Positions 43,005-52,608 of a stretch of DNA of 64,000 nucleotides are shown piece by piece; positions within the stretch are counted from its first letter, which is position 1; every line of letters begins with the position of its first letter. The position numbers and the translations under genes are program-made. The notes under the pieces are model-generated. The model had not been told where the DNA came from. It worked only from the letters and a program-made list of their open reading frames with translations, and searched no databases. The DNA is from Arcanobacterium pinnipediorum (GTDB lineage Bacteria > Actinomycetota > Actinomycetes > Actinomycetales > Actinomycetaceae), in assembly GCF_023973165.1 (NCBI RefSeq), contig NZ_CP099547.1, forward strand, positions 1,860,001 to 1,924,000. Direction: 5' to 3'.

Positions 43005-44275
43005 GAGCTCTGTTCGCGATCTAACATCACAATTACTTCGCAATGTTTGGTATGGGGAAACATATCCACCACTTTTCCGCGTGCTACCGTATAGTTCGGC
43101 ATTAACGCCACGTCGCGCGCCAGCGAGTCCATATTGCACGAAGAGTACAGCACGTGCGATATACCTGATTCATTGAGCCACTGGCACAGTTGCGTACTTA
43201 GCCCGCGCCGAGGTGGATTGACGACGACGGCGTCCGGCATCGCAACGTTAGCCTCCGGTATCGCACCGGCTCCAACCTCTGCCCGCTCAGTTACATTAGC
43301 TACCCACTCGGTGGCGTCGCCAGTAAAGAACCGGACTCGATCCGCCAACCCCATCTGTTGCGCTGTCTGGTTTGCTGCCTGGACTGCCTGCTCAGAGGTT
43401 TCCACGCCAACAATGCTCCCGTGAGTGCGACCGGCAGCTAACGCGAGCGCGAACCCGCCAACTCCGCAATACAAGTCCCACACATGATTAACATTGCCTA
43501 ACCAGTGCACCGCCGTGCGGTAGAGCTCCCCGGCGGCATCGGTGTTTGTTTGGAAAAAAGATTGCGGGCGAAGGTTTAAGGTCAGCTTTGCCCCAGCTGA
43601 AAAACTTGAACCATGCAGATCACAGTTCACCTGCATCGGCAATAGATCAGCGTCGTTGACAATAATTTCTTCGGCGCCTTCAATAATCGCTTTGTGTTCG
43701 GGCTGAACATTGAGCGTGAGTACCTTGATAGTGGGCAGTGCGGCTAAAAGTTCGTCTTTACGTTTGAACACAACTCCTTGCACTCCGCGCCGGCGCACCA
43801 CGAATCGGACCATGAGTTCGCCGTCGTCAGACTCGGTGATAATTACGTACTTGAGCACGCCCCGATCGGTGGCTGGCGAATACGGTTCGAGCTGGCAGGC
43901 GGTGATGAAGCGCGCGATTTCGGGGATTGCTCCGCGAATACCGGGGGTGGGCAGGGGGCAGTTGCGCAAGTCCACCCCGCGCCCGTCGCCACCTAAGATT
44001 CCAAGTTTCGGTTCCCGAACGCTGCCAGTCACAACGAGTTTAACCTTGTTGCGGAAGGCTTGTGGGCGAGATTCAAACGGTTCTTCCCACACGTGTGCAT
44101 CGATCAGATTCTCGGCGCGCTGCTGCTTTGCCCGCACCTGCTCCGGGTAGGGCGTTTCCAGTTCGGTACACGATCGGCACACTCCGCGCTGGAAATAGTC
44201 ACAGTCGAGAGTCTGGCTCGCTATCTCACGCACCGGAAGCTGGCGATGAGCTACGGTCTGGCTCATTGTTCTCAC
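43001..44275 (-). CDS. rlmC: 23S rRNA (uracil-5-)-methyltransferase RlmC
   Basis: 424 residues from GTG 44275 (GGAGAG upstream; ATG 44266 is an alternative). It methylates a 23S rRNA uridine (U747 in E. coli) with S-adenosylmethionine. The N-terminal iron-sulfur cysteines are in CDYFQRGVCRSCTEL. The methyltransferase motifs are WDLYCGVGGFALALA, VVNPPRRGL and the catalytic YSSCNMDSLARDV, with the closing HTKHCEVIVML. Length and lack of a TRAM domain favour RlmC over RlmD, though this split is less certain than the family. Confidence 0.88.
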   Translation of the reverse strand: MRTMSQTVAHRQLPVREIASQTLDCDYFQRGVCRSCTELETPYPEQVRAKQQRAENLIDAHVWEEPFESRPQAFRNKVKLVVTGSVREPKLGILGGDGRGVDLRNCPLPTPGIRGAIPEIARFITACQLEPYSPATDRGVLKYVIITESDDGELMVRFVVRRRGVQGVVFKRKDELLAALPTIKVLTLNVQPEHKAIIEGAEEIIVNDADLLPMQVNCDLHGSSFSAGAKLTLNLRPQSFFQTNTDAAGELYRTAVHWLGNVNHVWDLYCGVGGFALALAAGRTHGSIVGVETSEQAVQAANQTAQQMGLADRVRFFTGDATEWVANVTERAEVGAGAIPEANVAMPDAVVVNPPRRGLSTQLCQWLNESGISHVLYSSCNMDSLARDVALMPNYTVARGKVVDMFPHTKHCEVIVMLDREQSS

Positions 44276-44316
44276 GTTTTCGCTCTCCTAGCCGACGTCG
44301 ATTGGTGCAGTTTATT

Positions 44317-44964
44317 TTAGTCTTCTCGGCCCAAGTCATGCCCGGCAAGAAACGCAGTGACGTCTCGTTTGGCCTGGTCGATCCCGACGAAGTGTAGTGC
44401 CCGCAATCCAGCTTCGCGAGCGCCGACGACGTTGGCGTACGTATCGTCGAAGAATAAAATGTTATCGCCAGCCTCGCCAAGAGCCTCGATTGCTGCGCGA
44501 TAGATAGCTGGGTCTGGTTTAGCTAACCCGAGTTCGCAGGAGAATAGCGACACATCAAAGAGGTCAATCCAGGGCTTGTTTTCTTTTAGCCATGCCAAAT
44601 GGGTTGCTGGGACGTTTGACAGGACGTTGGGGTGGAAACCGCCGTCGTGTAATTCTTCAAGCCAGGTGGTCATATCCTGATGGTGCGCCGACCATGATTG
44701 CACATCGGCTAGCTCAGTTTCGCTAACAAGGCCAGGGATACTACGGAAGTCGACGCCGAGTTTAGCGCCAATAGCGTCAAGATATTGACCATAATCTTGG
44801 GTTCCAGCATCGAGCGGATCACGCAATGCACGATAGAGATGATCGAACTGCGCCCGATCTACACCGAACTCATCAAGGCGAGCTGCCCGATGAATCCCGG
44901 CAACACCTTCGTCGGTCTGTACTTTCATAAACAGGCCGAACAGATCAAATAATATTTTTCGCAT
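44317..44964 (-). CDS. HAD-superfamily hydrolase
   Basis: 215 residues. The nucleophile aspartate is in ILFDLFGLF, but the usual second aspartate two residues on is Phe, as in some HAD proteins where phosphatase activity is reduced or altered. Motif II is NVLSNVPATH, motif III lysine in GLAKPDPAIY, and motif IV ILFFDDTYANVVGAREAGL. The cap region (residues 18-95) is alpha-helical (type I cap). Substrate unknown. Located 40 bp upstream of rlmC, possibly co-transcribed. Confidence 0.85.
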   Translation of the reverse strand: MRKILFDLFGLFMKVQTDEGVAGIHRAARLDEFGVDRAQFDHLYRALRDPLDAGTQDYGQYLDAIGAKLGVDFRSIPGLVSETELADVQSWSAHHQDMTTWLEELHDGGFHPNVLSNVPATHLAWLKENKPWIDLFDVSLFSCELGLAKPDPAIYRAAIEALGEAGDNILFFDDTYANVVGAREAGLRALHFVGIDQAKRDVTAFLAGHDLGRED

Positions 44965-45088
44965 ACTGCTATTGTCTCATCTCTGCTTGCAGTTCATTCA
45001 GCTATTGTGACGCACATCTGTTTAACCGCTCTCCACCTAGACAACTCGACAACCTGACCTATTGAGGCAACAATCCCTTATTTCTGCG

Positions 45089-47560
45089 CTACCTTCGCTT
45101 CTTCGCCCGCCGGGTAGGTTCGGCGCTGGCTGGATCTTCGGGCCAGGGGTGGCGCGGATAGCGCCCGCGCATCTCGGCGCGTACTCCCGCATACGGCCCG
45201 GCCCAAAAAGATGCCAGATCGTCAGTGATAGCTAAGGGACGTTGAGCTGGTGAGAGCAGTTCGAGGGTAACTGGCACGCCACAAATTTCCGGGGTGGCTT
45301 GCCAGCCGAATGCTTCTTGGATGCGCATGCGAACTCGTGGCCGTTCACCGGCGTAGTCTACCCGCGCACTACCTAATGGTGTGGTGATGCGTTCGGGTGC
45401 GAGTTCGTCAAAAAGATGTGCTTGTTCCCAAGGTTTCAAACTCTCCAGCGCGCCGGCGAGATCGATTCCGTGAGCGGTGACGAACGGTAGCAGCCACTCG
45501 TCGATGCTTTCGCTAAGGGCGTGGTCAGATACATCTGGCCACGGTTGGGCCAGTGCGCGGTGAAGGAATGCTAACCGGTGCCGGATTGCCGTAAGCCCCG
45601 CAGTCCACGGCAGGTCAGCAATCGAGTCATGACGGACCTGTTCTTGCCGGGCGGCGAGCAGTTGTGCGGCGGAGAGTTTAGCGGGGGTGCGCGAAAGTTC
45701 AATTGCGCCCAACCAAACCACCTTTGATGCACGAAGGGTTTGGTTATCAACTTCGATCGTTTCGGAACGTAAGTGTTTGCCAACCTCTACTGCTGTTTCG
45801 ACGTCGATTGGTACTCCAGCATAAATCATTGCCTCAGATTGTCCTTGGGTTTTACCCAGATCTGCTATCGCTAACCATTGTTCACCGGCTAGCGGGGAAC
45901 CAGCCGGAAGGACGGCGCCGGTTCCGTTGGCAAGTACATATCCGCGTCCGCGAGCGCGCGCGATCCACTGCGGGTGGGCTAGTGCGACGACGATACCAAC
46001 CGCATCATCCCAAGTGGTAGCCATAGCGGGCAGAGTTGGGCTACTGGTTGTGCCCGAGTCTGCCAGCTCACCTGCGTTACCCAATGTGGTGATGATGTTG
46101 CGTAGCCGCCGCCGTTCGCGTACCAGCCCAGGATCGTTACGACGACGGCGCATCGCATGGGCGATATCAGCTCCTTCGACTCTCATATCACTAGCAAGGA
46201 AGGCAACAATCTCGGTGACAGTATCGGGGCGCACATATCTAGTGCCGTCGATCAGTGCGCGGGCAAGGTAGGCGCTGAGTGGGAGTTGGGCGGCGCGCTG
46301 GCCGCGAGCGGTAATAGTTCCGGCTTGGTCAATAAATCCGAGCGCGAAAAGTTCGGCACTAGCATGCGCAAGATGTTCCGGGTGGGGTTCGTCAAGTAAC
46401 GATATGCCGTGCATACCCGGCGCACCCCAGGCTGCGCACTGTAACAACGCATCCGTTAAGTCTGCGGTGCGAATCTCTGGTTGTGCATACTTTTCGGCTC
46501 GACCCAACCCCATGCATCGGTATGCGAAGCCGGGGCCTTCACGCCCGGCACGTCCGGCTCGTTGAATCATTGAGGCTTGGGAGGCAAATACGGTAACAAG
46601 CCCACTAATTCCGCCATCTACCCGAGCTTGGCGGGCCAGTGCGCCATCAACGACTATTCGCACTCCGGGCACGGTCAACGACGACTCTGCCAGCGCAGTT
46701 GCAACAATCACGCGCTCCCCACCAGCATCCAGGACCCGGTCTTGTTCGCGCGCATCTAACTGGCCGTGTAATCCAAACACAGGAATATCGAGATTATGTA
46801 ACCGGCCAACCACCGCAGAAATTTCACGCACGCCAGGAACAAACACCAAAATCGAACCGGCATGTTCGCGGTGTGCTCGGCGTACAACGCCAGCAATATG
46901 GTCAAGATAGTCCTCAGATACCACGATCGCGGCGCTGCGCGTAACGGTTAATGGCTGCGGGCCGGGCACCTCAACTGTTTCAACAGGATAAATATGGCCT
47001 GGCACCTCGATAATGCGTGCCCCAAGCAGGTTCGCGGTTTGCTCTAACGCCACCGTGGCAGACATGGCAATAATTTGCAGATCCGGACGCAAGGCGCGTT
47101 GAGCATCAAGCACGAATGCGGTAGCAATATCAGTATCGAGATCGCGTTCGTGGATTTCGTCGATAATCACGCAGCCAACACCAGGTAGTTCAGGGTCATC
47201 GTGCAACATCCGCAACAACACACCTGGCGTAACCATCTCGATATCGGTTCCGGGTTTGGTTTCACCGCGAACGCGATACCCCACCTGCGTCCCAACCGGC
47301 TCGTTTAGTAACTGTGCGATACGCCGCGCAGCTGCGCGCGCTGCCACCCTGCGAGGTTGAACAACAATAACTTTGCGATGTTCGACGTCGATCCCGCCAC
47401 CTAAACGCGCCGCACACGCCACCGGCACGAGCGTAGTTTTTCCACTCCCAGGCGGGGCTGCAATAACAAGATTTCCAGATTCACCAGCAATCTCGCCCAA
47501 CGCTTCGCGCACCGGAAGGTCAGGTGGATCGGCGCAAATCTCGCAAAACCTCACACGCAA
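45089..47560 (-). CDS. hrpB: ATP-dependent RNA helicase HrpB
   Basis: 823 residues of the DEAH family. N-terminal helicase core: VIAAPPGSGKTTLVPVACA (Walker A), VQPRRVAARAAA, IIDEIHERDLDTD (DEAH variant), AMSATV, MIQRAGRAGREGPGF (motif VI), followed by the HA2 and HrpB C-terminal domains (ISGLVTVFASQ.., YPRHPWPEDPASAEPTRRAK). Length matches HrpB (about 820). Role poorly defined, probably RNA metabolism. The tetR gene precedes it by 6 bp in the same direction. Confidence 0.93.
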   Translation of the reverse strand: MRVRFCEICADPPDLPVREALGEIAGESGNLVIAAPPGSGKTTLVPVACAARLGGGIDVEHRKVIVVQPRRVAARAAARRIAQLLNEPVGTQVGYRVRGETKPGTDIEMVTPGVLLRMLHDDPELPGVGCVIIDEIHERDLDTDIATAFVLDAQRALRPDLQIIAMSATVALEQTANLLGARIIEVPGHIYPVETVEVPGPQPLTVTRSAAIVVSEDYLDHIAGVVRRAHREHAGSILVFVPGVREISAVVGRLHNLDIPVFGLHGQLDAREQDRVLDAGGERVIVATALAESSLTVPGVRIVVDGALARQARVDGGISGLVTVFASQASMIQRAGRAGREGPGFAYRCMGLGRAEKYAQPEIRTADLTDALLQCAAWGAPGMHGISLLDEPHPEHLAHASAELFALGFIDQAGTITARGQRAAQLPLSAYLARALIDGTRYVRPDTVTEIVAFLASDMRVEGADIAHAMRRRRNDPGLVRERRRLRNIITTLGNAGELADSGTTSSPTLPAMATTWDDAVGIVVALAHPQWIARARGRGYVLANGTGAVLPAGSPLAGEQWLAIADLGKTQGQSEAMIYAGVPIDVETAVEVGKHLRSETIEVDNQTLRASKVVWLGAIELSRTPAKLSAAQLLAARQEQVRHDSIADLPWTAGLTAIRHRLAFLHRALAQPWPDVSDHALSESIDEWLLPFVTAHGIDLAGALESLKPWEQAHLFDELAPERITTPLGSARVDYAGERPRVRMRIQEAFGWQATPEICGVPVTLELLSPAQRPLAITDDLASFWAGPYAGVRAEMRGRYPRHPWPEDPASAEPTRRAKKRR

Positions 47561-47566
47561 CCCAGT

Positions 47567-48166
47567 TCAAGACCTAATCAAAGAACGAACCGAGTTCAAA
47601 ACTGCTTCACGCACATCATCAAGCGGCAAACCGTCGTCGAGCGCCCGCAAACCACAATCCATTAAACTGCGGGTAATACGAGCATTCATCGGAGCACGCA
47701 CCGGATCGATCTGCTGGCACAACTCAACAACCGTGTGAGCCAATTCGCGGTGAAAATTCACAACCGCAGGCGGCAAATTCTCCATCGTGGCAAATGTCTC
47801 AGGAGTGAACTTCGTCGTCTTCAAAACGTTAATCAACCACTGATGTCCGGTTTGTGCACCCAACTCTAAACTGATATCGACCAGCGCCACCAGCTTTTCT
47901 GCCGGTGTAGATACCGCTTGAGTGGCGGCGTTGGCACGCTCGTTCCAAATCGGCAAATATCGTTCAAGAACCAGCAGACGCAAATGGTCTACTGACGGCA
48001 CATATCGGTAGATCGAGTTCCGGGCGATCCCAGCCTTCTGCGCTATCGCTCCGGCAGTAAATGCCTGCCCGTTAGGCGAGCGCAAAATCTCTTCGGCAGC
48101 ATTAATCAGTTTTTCGAACACGATATCGTGATGCTCTTTCACAGTAGGAGCAGAGATCCGCGGCAT
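47567..48166 (-). CDS. TetR-family transcriptional regulator
   Basis: I choose ATG 48166 (199 residues, MPRISAPTVKEHHDIVFEKL) because GAAAGGAATAGCG precedes it; the frame is open to 48217. The N-terminal HTH is AFTAGAIAQKAGIARNSIYRYV, followed by VDHLRLLVLERYLPIW and a helical ligand-binding domain. It may repress itself and the downstream hrpB gene. Effector unknown. Confidence 0.88.
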   Translation of the reverse strand: MPRISAPTVKEHHDIVFEKLINAAEEILRSPNGQAFTAGAIAQKAGIARNSIYRYVPSVDHLRLLVLERYLPIWNERANAATQAVSTPAEKLVALVDISLELGAQTGHQWLINVLKTTKFTPETFATMENLPPAVVNFHRELAHTVVELCQQIDPVRAPMNARITRSLMDCGLRALDDGLPLDDVREAVLNSVRSLIRS

Positions 48167-48333
48167 CGCTATTCCTTTCGTCACACCGTTACTATGCAGG
48201 TAACGCATCGCCGTCATCGATAACAGTATAAGCCTACATCGTCGTGTAAAATTTCATCTACGACCAAAATCCCGATCCGAGTAATTTGGGGTTACGAGTA
48301 TGAGAACTAATCAATTCGCGGGAGAATGAAATT

Positions 48334-49755
48334 ATGGAATTCATGGCGTGGGCACAGCACGTAGCATCATCACACCCACAGCTACGCGATGCAATCATCA
48401 CTATCAATAACGAATGGCTCGAAATCCTCTTAGCCGATGGGCGAGCATTCCGGTTCCGGCCAGGGGTACTTATCCGCCCGGACGCCGATGAGGAAGATCG
48501 AACCGATATCCTCATCCGATTACTGAGCATCGGTATCGCTCAAGCAGTACCCTCTGCTATGCCAGAAGGGGATACCGGCGTCGATCAATCCGGCAGCGAT
48601 TCTGAGCGCCAACTGCCACCAGACGTAAGCAATCCGACCCTAGAAACTCTTATTGAGTCGTTCCGTTCTATTGGCGGCACGCCAGCTGATCCATTCGGGC
48701 TCAACGAAATCAAGAACGCTATAAAATATCAGGATGCGGACGATGATGAAGAATTTTCTACGCTTGCAGCCGGTCCTAATGTGAACTATTTTCCGCGCAT
48801 AGATTCTGCCCCCTACTTTTTACGGTCACACTCAGGGGGAGATTCCATCATCTATCTGCCCATCACTGATTTCGTTGCAGTTGGTTTAGTGCGCGACACT
48901 GAGCGCGGCCAAGTCCCGGTCTATTATTCTCAAACCGAAGGGGATATGCGCGATATCGGGGAGCTGCTCTCCGAAGGAGTAGCCAATCTCCGGTTAGGTG
49001 TTGGATCTGGCGGAAAAGAAAACCACATCACTTTAGGTTTTGCCGAGCTAGGTAAAGCCCAAATCGTCACCTTTATGTCCCCGCCTGGCTATGAGTTATC
49101 GTGGTGGTGCGATATTGAGATGATGGCGTCCATAGCCGAACAAGTTATCGCCGATCGTCCAGGAGATATCCCACTCTTCATCCCGGTAGCTCTCGATCAC
49201 TACTTCATCGCCTTCGCTGACGATCCGCATCTCGAAGATATTTTCGATGCGCTCATTGAAACCAGCAACACCGAAACCATGGTTTATCCTCTGCCCCACA
49301 CGCTAGCTAGTGACGGCTGGACGGAATGGATTCCGTTGCCTGGTGATAGGCTTTCCCGCAAACTCAGCCAGTTGCGCACCACCTACCGCCAAGCTATCTA
49401 CAATGCTCAAGCAAGCATCATGGATCGCTGGGCTGACTTCGGAAACCTCAAACACTACAACGTGATGGAATCCCCGAGCGGAGATCTGGTAGGGGTGACC
49501 GAGTGGGATGCTACCGATCATCACGGATCCGTACCTGAAACTGAGATGATTACCTTCACCCGCGAACGTTCCCCGCATCCATTCGAGCCAGAACCAGCAG
49601 TATCGATCACGTTGCGATCCCAGGTTGCGCGCGAGATTTGGAAAGAGGGTTTCGTGCGCGACGAAGATGCCTGGCCGCCGCGCTGGAAAGTCTCCGGTTT
49701 CCCTGATGCTCAGACCTTAGAAAAACTTCAGGCCGCAGTTGACCGCGAGTTTTAA
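48334..49755 (+). CDS. Hypothetical protein, soluble, acidic
   Basis: 473 residues from ATG 48334 (GGGAGAATG upstream). No signal peptide or membrane helices. The first 65 residues (AQHVASSHPQLRDAIITINN EWLEILLADGRAFRFRPGVL) and the middle (GGDSIIYLPITDFVAVGLVR; MRDIGELLSEGVANLRLGVG) look like YbjN/DUF1444-style chaperone-like alpha/beta repeats, but I cannot name the family with confidence. Divergent from tetR. Cytoplasmic, probably widespread in actinobacteria. Confidence 0.65.
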   Translation: MEFMAWAQHVASSHPQLRDAIITINNEWLEILLADGRAFRFRPGVLIRPDADEEDRTDILIRLLSIGIAQAVPSAMPEGDTGVDQSGSDSERQLPPDVSNPTLETLIESFRSIGGTPADPFGLNEIKNAIKYQDADDDEEFSTLAAGPNVNYFPRIDSAPYFLRSHSGGDSIIYLPITDFVAVGLVRDTERGQVPVYYSQTEGDMRDIGELLSEGVANLRLGVGSGGKENHITLGFAELGKAQIVTFMSPPGYELSWWCDIEMMASIAEQVIADRPGDIPLFIPVALDHYFIAFADDPHLEDIFDALIETSNTETMVYPLPHTLASDGWTEWIPLPGDRLSRKLSQLRTTYRQAIYNAQASIMDRWADFGNLKHYNVMESPSGDLVGVTEWDATDHHGSVPETEMITFTRERSPHPFEPEPAVSITLRSQVAREIWKEGFVRDEDAWPPRWKVSGFPDAQTLEKLQAAVDREF

Positions 49756-49758
49756 CTT

Positions 49759-49808
49759 CTAGGTGCTTGCCTGCAACTCACTAACGAAGTTGGCAGGCAA
49801 GCACCTAG
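49759..49808. terminator. Terminator between 49755 and tgt
   Basis: Stem CTAGGTGCTTGCCTGC / GCAGGCAAGCACCTAG, extended by AACT/AGTT, around CACTAACGA. It lies between convergent genes. Confidence 0.8.
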
Positions 49809-49820
49809 ATAACGCCTGAC

Positions 49821-51044
49821 CTATGATTGGTTCGTGTTCCCATAAAACCGGCCCAGGGTTTCTTCCTTGAACTCCCAGTAGGTTCCGGCATTGATGTGCT
49901 GGCGAATATCGTCAACGAGTTTGATCGTGAAATATTCGTTGTGGATAGTTGTTAGCGTATTTACGACCATCTCTTTAGCCTTGAACAAATGATGGATGTA
50001 GGCGCGCGTATAGTGCCTACAGGTATAGCATTCACAGCCCTCAACTAAGGGGATGAACTCTCGCTTATGCCGTGCCCGATTAACGTTAAAGCGGCCGTCA
50101 GGAGAATAAATCGCGGCATTGCGTGCTACGCGCGAAGGGTTGACGCAGTCAAAGGTATCGATACCGTTTTCCACACCGGCAAACAAATCATCAGGTTCTG
50201 AAATACCAAGCAGGTGACGTGCCCGATCTTCAGGAAGCTCCTCATTGACCCAGCGCACGATCCGCCCCAGGTTTTCTTTTTCGAGCGCCCCGCCAACACC
50301 GAAGCCATCGAAACGCTGCCCATCAATCTCCATATTCCCCAAGTCACGCGCAGCTTTACGCCGTAAATCCTCATATTGCGCACCTTGAATAACACCGAAC
50401 AACTGTTGATAGGGTTTGCCCTGGCGTTCTTCGGTGAGCTGTTGATGGGCTCGCAAACAGCGCTCAGCCCACAATCGAGTACGCTCCAAGGCTTGTTCTT
50501 GATAGCCGCGCGAGTTCAACAAGGTCGTCAATTCGTCAAAAGCAAAAATAATATCGGCACCAAGCTCATGTTGAATCCGCATCGAAATCTCGGGCGTAAA
50601 CCGGTGTTTCGATCCGTTAAGATGCGAACGGAACCACACGCCGTCGTCGTCAACATTCGCTAACCGTTCCTTATTCGCCGCAACCTTGCCGTCAACATGT
50701 GCCGAACCGTTAAACTCCTCCGAAAGCACTTTCTTAAACCCAGAACCCAAGCTCAACACTTGGAAGCCACCCGAATCAGTAAACGTCGGCCCATCCCAGT
50801 TTTCAAATGCGCCCACCCCGCCAGCTTCATCAACAACATCTGAGCCCGGTTGCAGATACAGATGGTAGGCGTTGGAAAGCAATGCTTGCGCGCCGATCTC
50901 GCGCATCGTCTCTGGCAAGACGCTCTTAACCGTTGCTTTGGTAGCTACCGGAATAAACGCCGGCGTCTGAATATCACCGTGCGGGGTGTGAATCGTTCCA
51001 GTTCGACCCAACTGGCCATCTAACCGGTTATCTATCTCAAACAT
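49821..51044 (-). CDS. tgt: tRNA-guanine(34) transglycosylase Tgt
   Basis: 407 residues from ATG 51044 (AGGTGAAG upstream). It replaces guanine 34 by a queuine precursor in tRNAs with GUN anticodons. Catalytic aspartates are in FTDSGGFQVLSLGS (general acid) and FDCVNPSRVARN (nucleophile). The base-recognition segments are GSKHRFTPEIS and GFGVGGAL, and the zinc site is CECYTCRHYTRAYIHH. Intact and slightly longer than the E. coli enzyme (375). Confidence 0.95.
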   Translation of the reverse strand: MFEIDNRLDGQLGRTGTIHTPHGDIQTPAFIPVATKATVKSVLPETMREIGAQALLSNAYHLYLQPGSDVVDEAGGVGAFENWDGPTFTDSGGFQVLSLGSGFKKVLSEEFNGSAHVDGKVAANKERLANVDDDGVWFRSHLNGSKHRFTPEISMRIQHELGADIIFAFDELTTLLNSRGYQEQALERTRLWAERCLRAHQQLTEERQGKPYQQLFGVIQGAQYEDLRRKAARDLGNMEIDGQRFDGFGVGGALEKENLGRIVRWVNEELPEDRARHLLGISEPDDLFAGVENGIDTFDCVNPSRVARNAAIYSPDGRFNVNRARHKREFIPLVEGCECYTCRHYTRAYIHHLFKAKEMVVNTLTTIHNEYFTIKLVDDIRQHINAGTYWEFKEETLGRFYGNTNQS

Positions 51045-51111
51045 TATCTTCACCTATACCTATCGCCTTAAACAATCCACGCCGGATTCCCCGAAACGTG
51101 TTGTGCAAATC

Positions 51112-51939
51112 TTAGTAGTCAATCCGAATAACTGTAGCCCCATCGGCTAGCGAAACTTCTTGGGAAACCGGATAGCTACCGCCGTCGTTAGCCCCGATTG
51201 TTTGGCCAGGTAACAAGTAGCTATCACCCATCACGATATAGCGCGCAGTTGCTTCGACGAACTCAGCTGTTTGCGCCAATGTTCGCCCACTTCCGCTCAC
51301 TTCTAAATCAAGGTGACCAAAGAAGGGCAATCCGAGGGTGCGCGCCCGCGTTGTTGGACCCTCGCCGAGGCGGATATTAATCCATAACGGCAGCGGCACC
51401 TGGCCTTGGGTCAGCGAATCTGCCAGTGTGCTCACCATCTGAGGTTGATGAATAACACCAAGCTCATGACGATAGATACCCAACGCAGCTTGTTCGCGCA
51501 TCAAAGCATCAGCCACCTGAGTATAGGCAATATGTGCCGAAACCATGCGGTGACGCCGAGTTAGTTCTGCAGCGTTTTGCCCAGTTAGCTCACGCTCGCC
51601 GGCAAGAGTGCCGTGTGCTTGGCCAGCTAGCGGAGCGTAGAAGGTCATCGCCACATGGGTGTGATGGTTCGGAAGATGGCCCTTATCGATGTGGAGTTGC
51701 CCGGTTACCGGAGTTATCATCACCTGAACGCCTTGGAGGGAAAACGTCAAAATCTCTCCGCTCATTCCCCCAGTTTTTTGTGCCTCAACATTGACCCAGC
51801 GCGGTTGAATATCTTCACCCCACAAGTTACGGATACGTTCTACCGCGGCGCCGACGTCGATCGGGGCACTAAAGAGACCAGCCGCCGTTAAATATTCAGG
51901 GGCGGTTGGATGAATTGCGTTGATTCCGAGATACTCCAT
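51112..51939 (-). CDS. DUF4261-type protein
   Basis: 275 residues. The N-terminal half (FSLQGVQVMITPVTGQLHID; THVAMTFYAPL) and the C-terminal FGHLDLEVSGSGRTLAQTAE FVEATARYIVMGDSYLLPGQ TIG resemble the DUF4261 region. There is no signal or helix. Function unknown. Located between tgt and a membrane protein gene, all on the minus strand. Confidence 0.7.
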   Translation of the reverse strand: MEYLGINAIHPTAPEYLTAAGLFSAPIDVGAAVERIRNLWGEDIQPRWVNVEAQKTGGMSGEILTFSLQGVQVMITPVTGQLHIDKGHLPNHHTHVAMTFYAPLAGQAHGTLAGERELTGQNAAELTRRHRMVSAHIAYTQVADALMREQAALGIYRHELGVIHQPQMVSTLADSLTQGQVPLPLWINIRLGEGPTTRARTLGLPFFGHLDLEVSGSGRTLAQTAEFVEATARYIVMGDSYLLPGQTIGANDGGSYPVSQEVSLADGATVIRIDY

Positions 51940-51959
51940 GCGGTTAAGTTTACGGGAGC

Positions 51960-52529
51960 CTAGCCTTCTTTGAACTTCGTTGTGGTGTTTCGAACTTCAA
52001 TAATTGACGATACGGCTTCGGGGATGGAGCGGCGCACCCGGTTCCATGCCTGTTGATCGTAGGAAGAAAGGGTTTGTTCGGGAACAAAGGATTCGACGTC
52101 GGTGCGAGTAACTTCAATAATTTTCGTACCGTTTTGATAGGAAACATATGTGGCGTCTTTAATCATCGTCATAATGACGGCGGCCGAATAGAGAATATCG
52201 CGTTGGGTTGATTCGTCGTCGAGATGAACGTTGTGGACAGTGATGTTGATCCCGGAATCGAGAATGTCTATGGCGGTAATATCGCTATTGAGAGGCAAGG
52301 TTTTCAGTATATTTTGTGTGTTTTCTTGATCGCCCACAAAATTGGATACGAACATGTGCGAATCGGCGATGTTGTGGGTGCGATAAGTAATATCGGGATC
52401 GGACGGGAACTCGATATCAGCCTTGTTTTCGCGAGCAATATAGTAGACCACCAGAAAATTGACAGACACAAGTATCACCACAATGAAAACTGTGATGATT
52501 GTGCGGAATTGAGAAATGCCAACCTTCAT
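51960..52529 (-). CDS. Single-pass membrane protein of unknown function
   Basis: I choose ATG 52529 (189 residues, MKVGISQFRTIITVFIVVIL) with AAGGTGG upstream. One N-terminal helix (TIITVFIVVILVSVNFLVVY) followed by an extracytoplasmic domain (HNIADSHMFVSNFVGDQENT.., ITAIDILDSGINITVHNVHL..). No cysteine or sorting signal. Unrecognised. It is 20 bp upstream of the DUF4261 gene, probably the same transcript. Confidence 0.6.
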   Translation of the reverse strand: MKVGISQFRTIITVFIVVILVSVNFLVVYYIARENKADIEFPSDPDITYRTHNIADSHMFVSNFVGDQENTQNILKTLPLNSDITAIDILDSGINITVHNVHLDDESTQRDILYSAAVIMTMIKDATYVSYQNGTKIIEVTRTDVESFVPEQTLSSYDQQAWNRVRRSIPEAVSSIIEVRNTTTKFKEG

Positions 52530-52608
52530 GCTTGTCAAAATACCACCTTTGGGCTGTGGGTCGTAAACTAGAAGCACATTAGTTCGTTGTGCTTGAAAGG
52601 TCTGTGCA

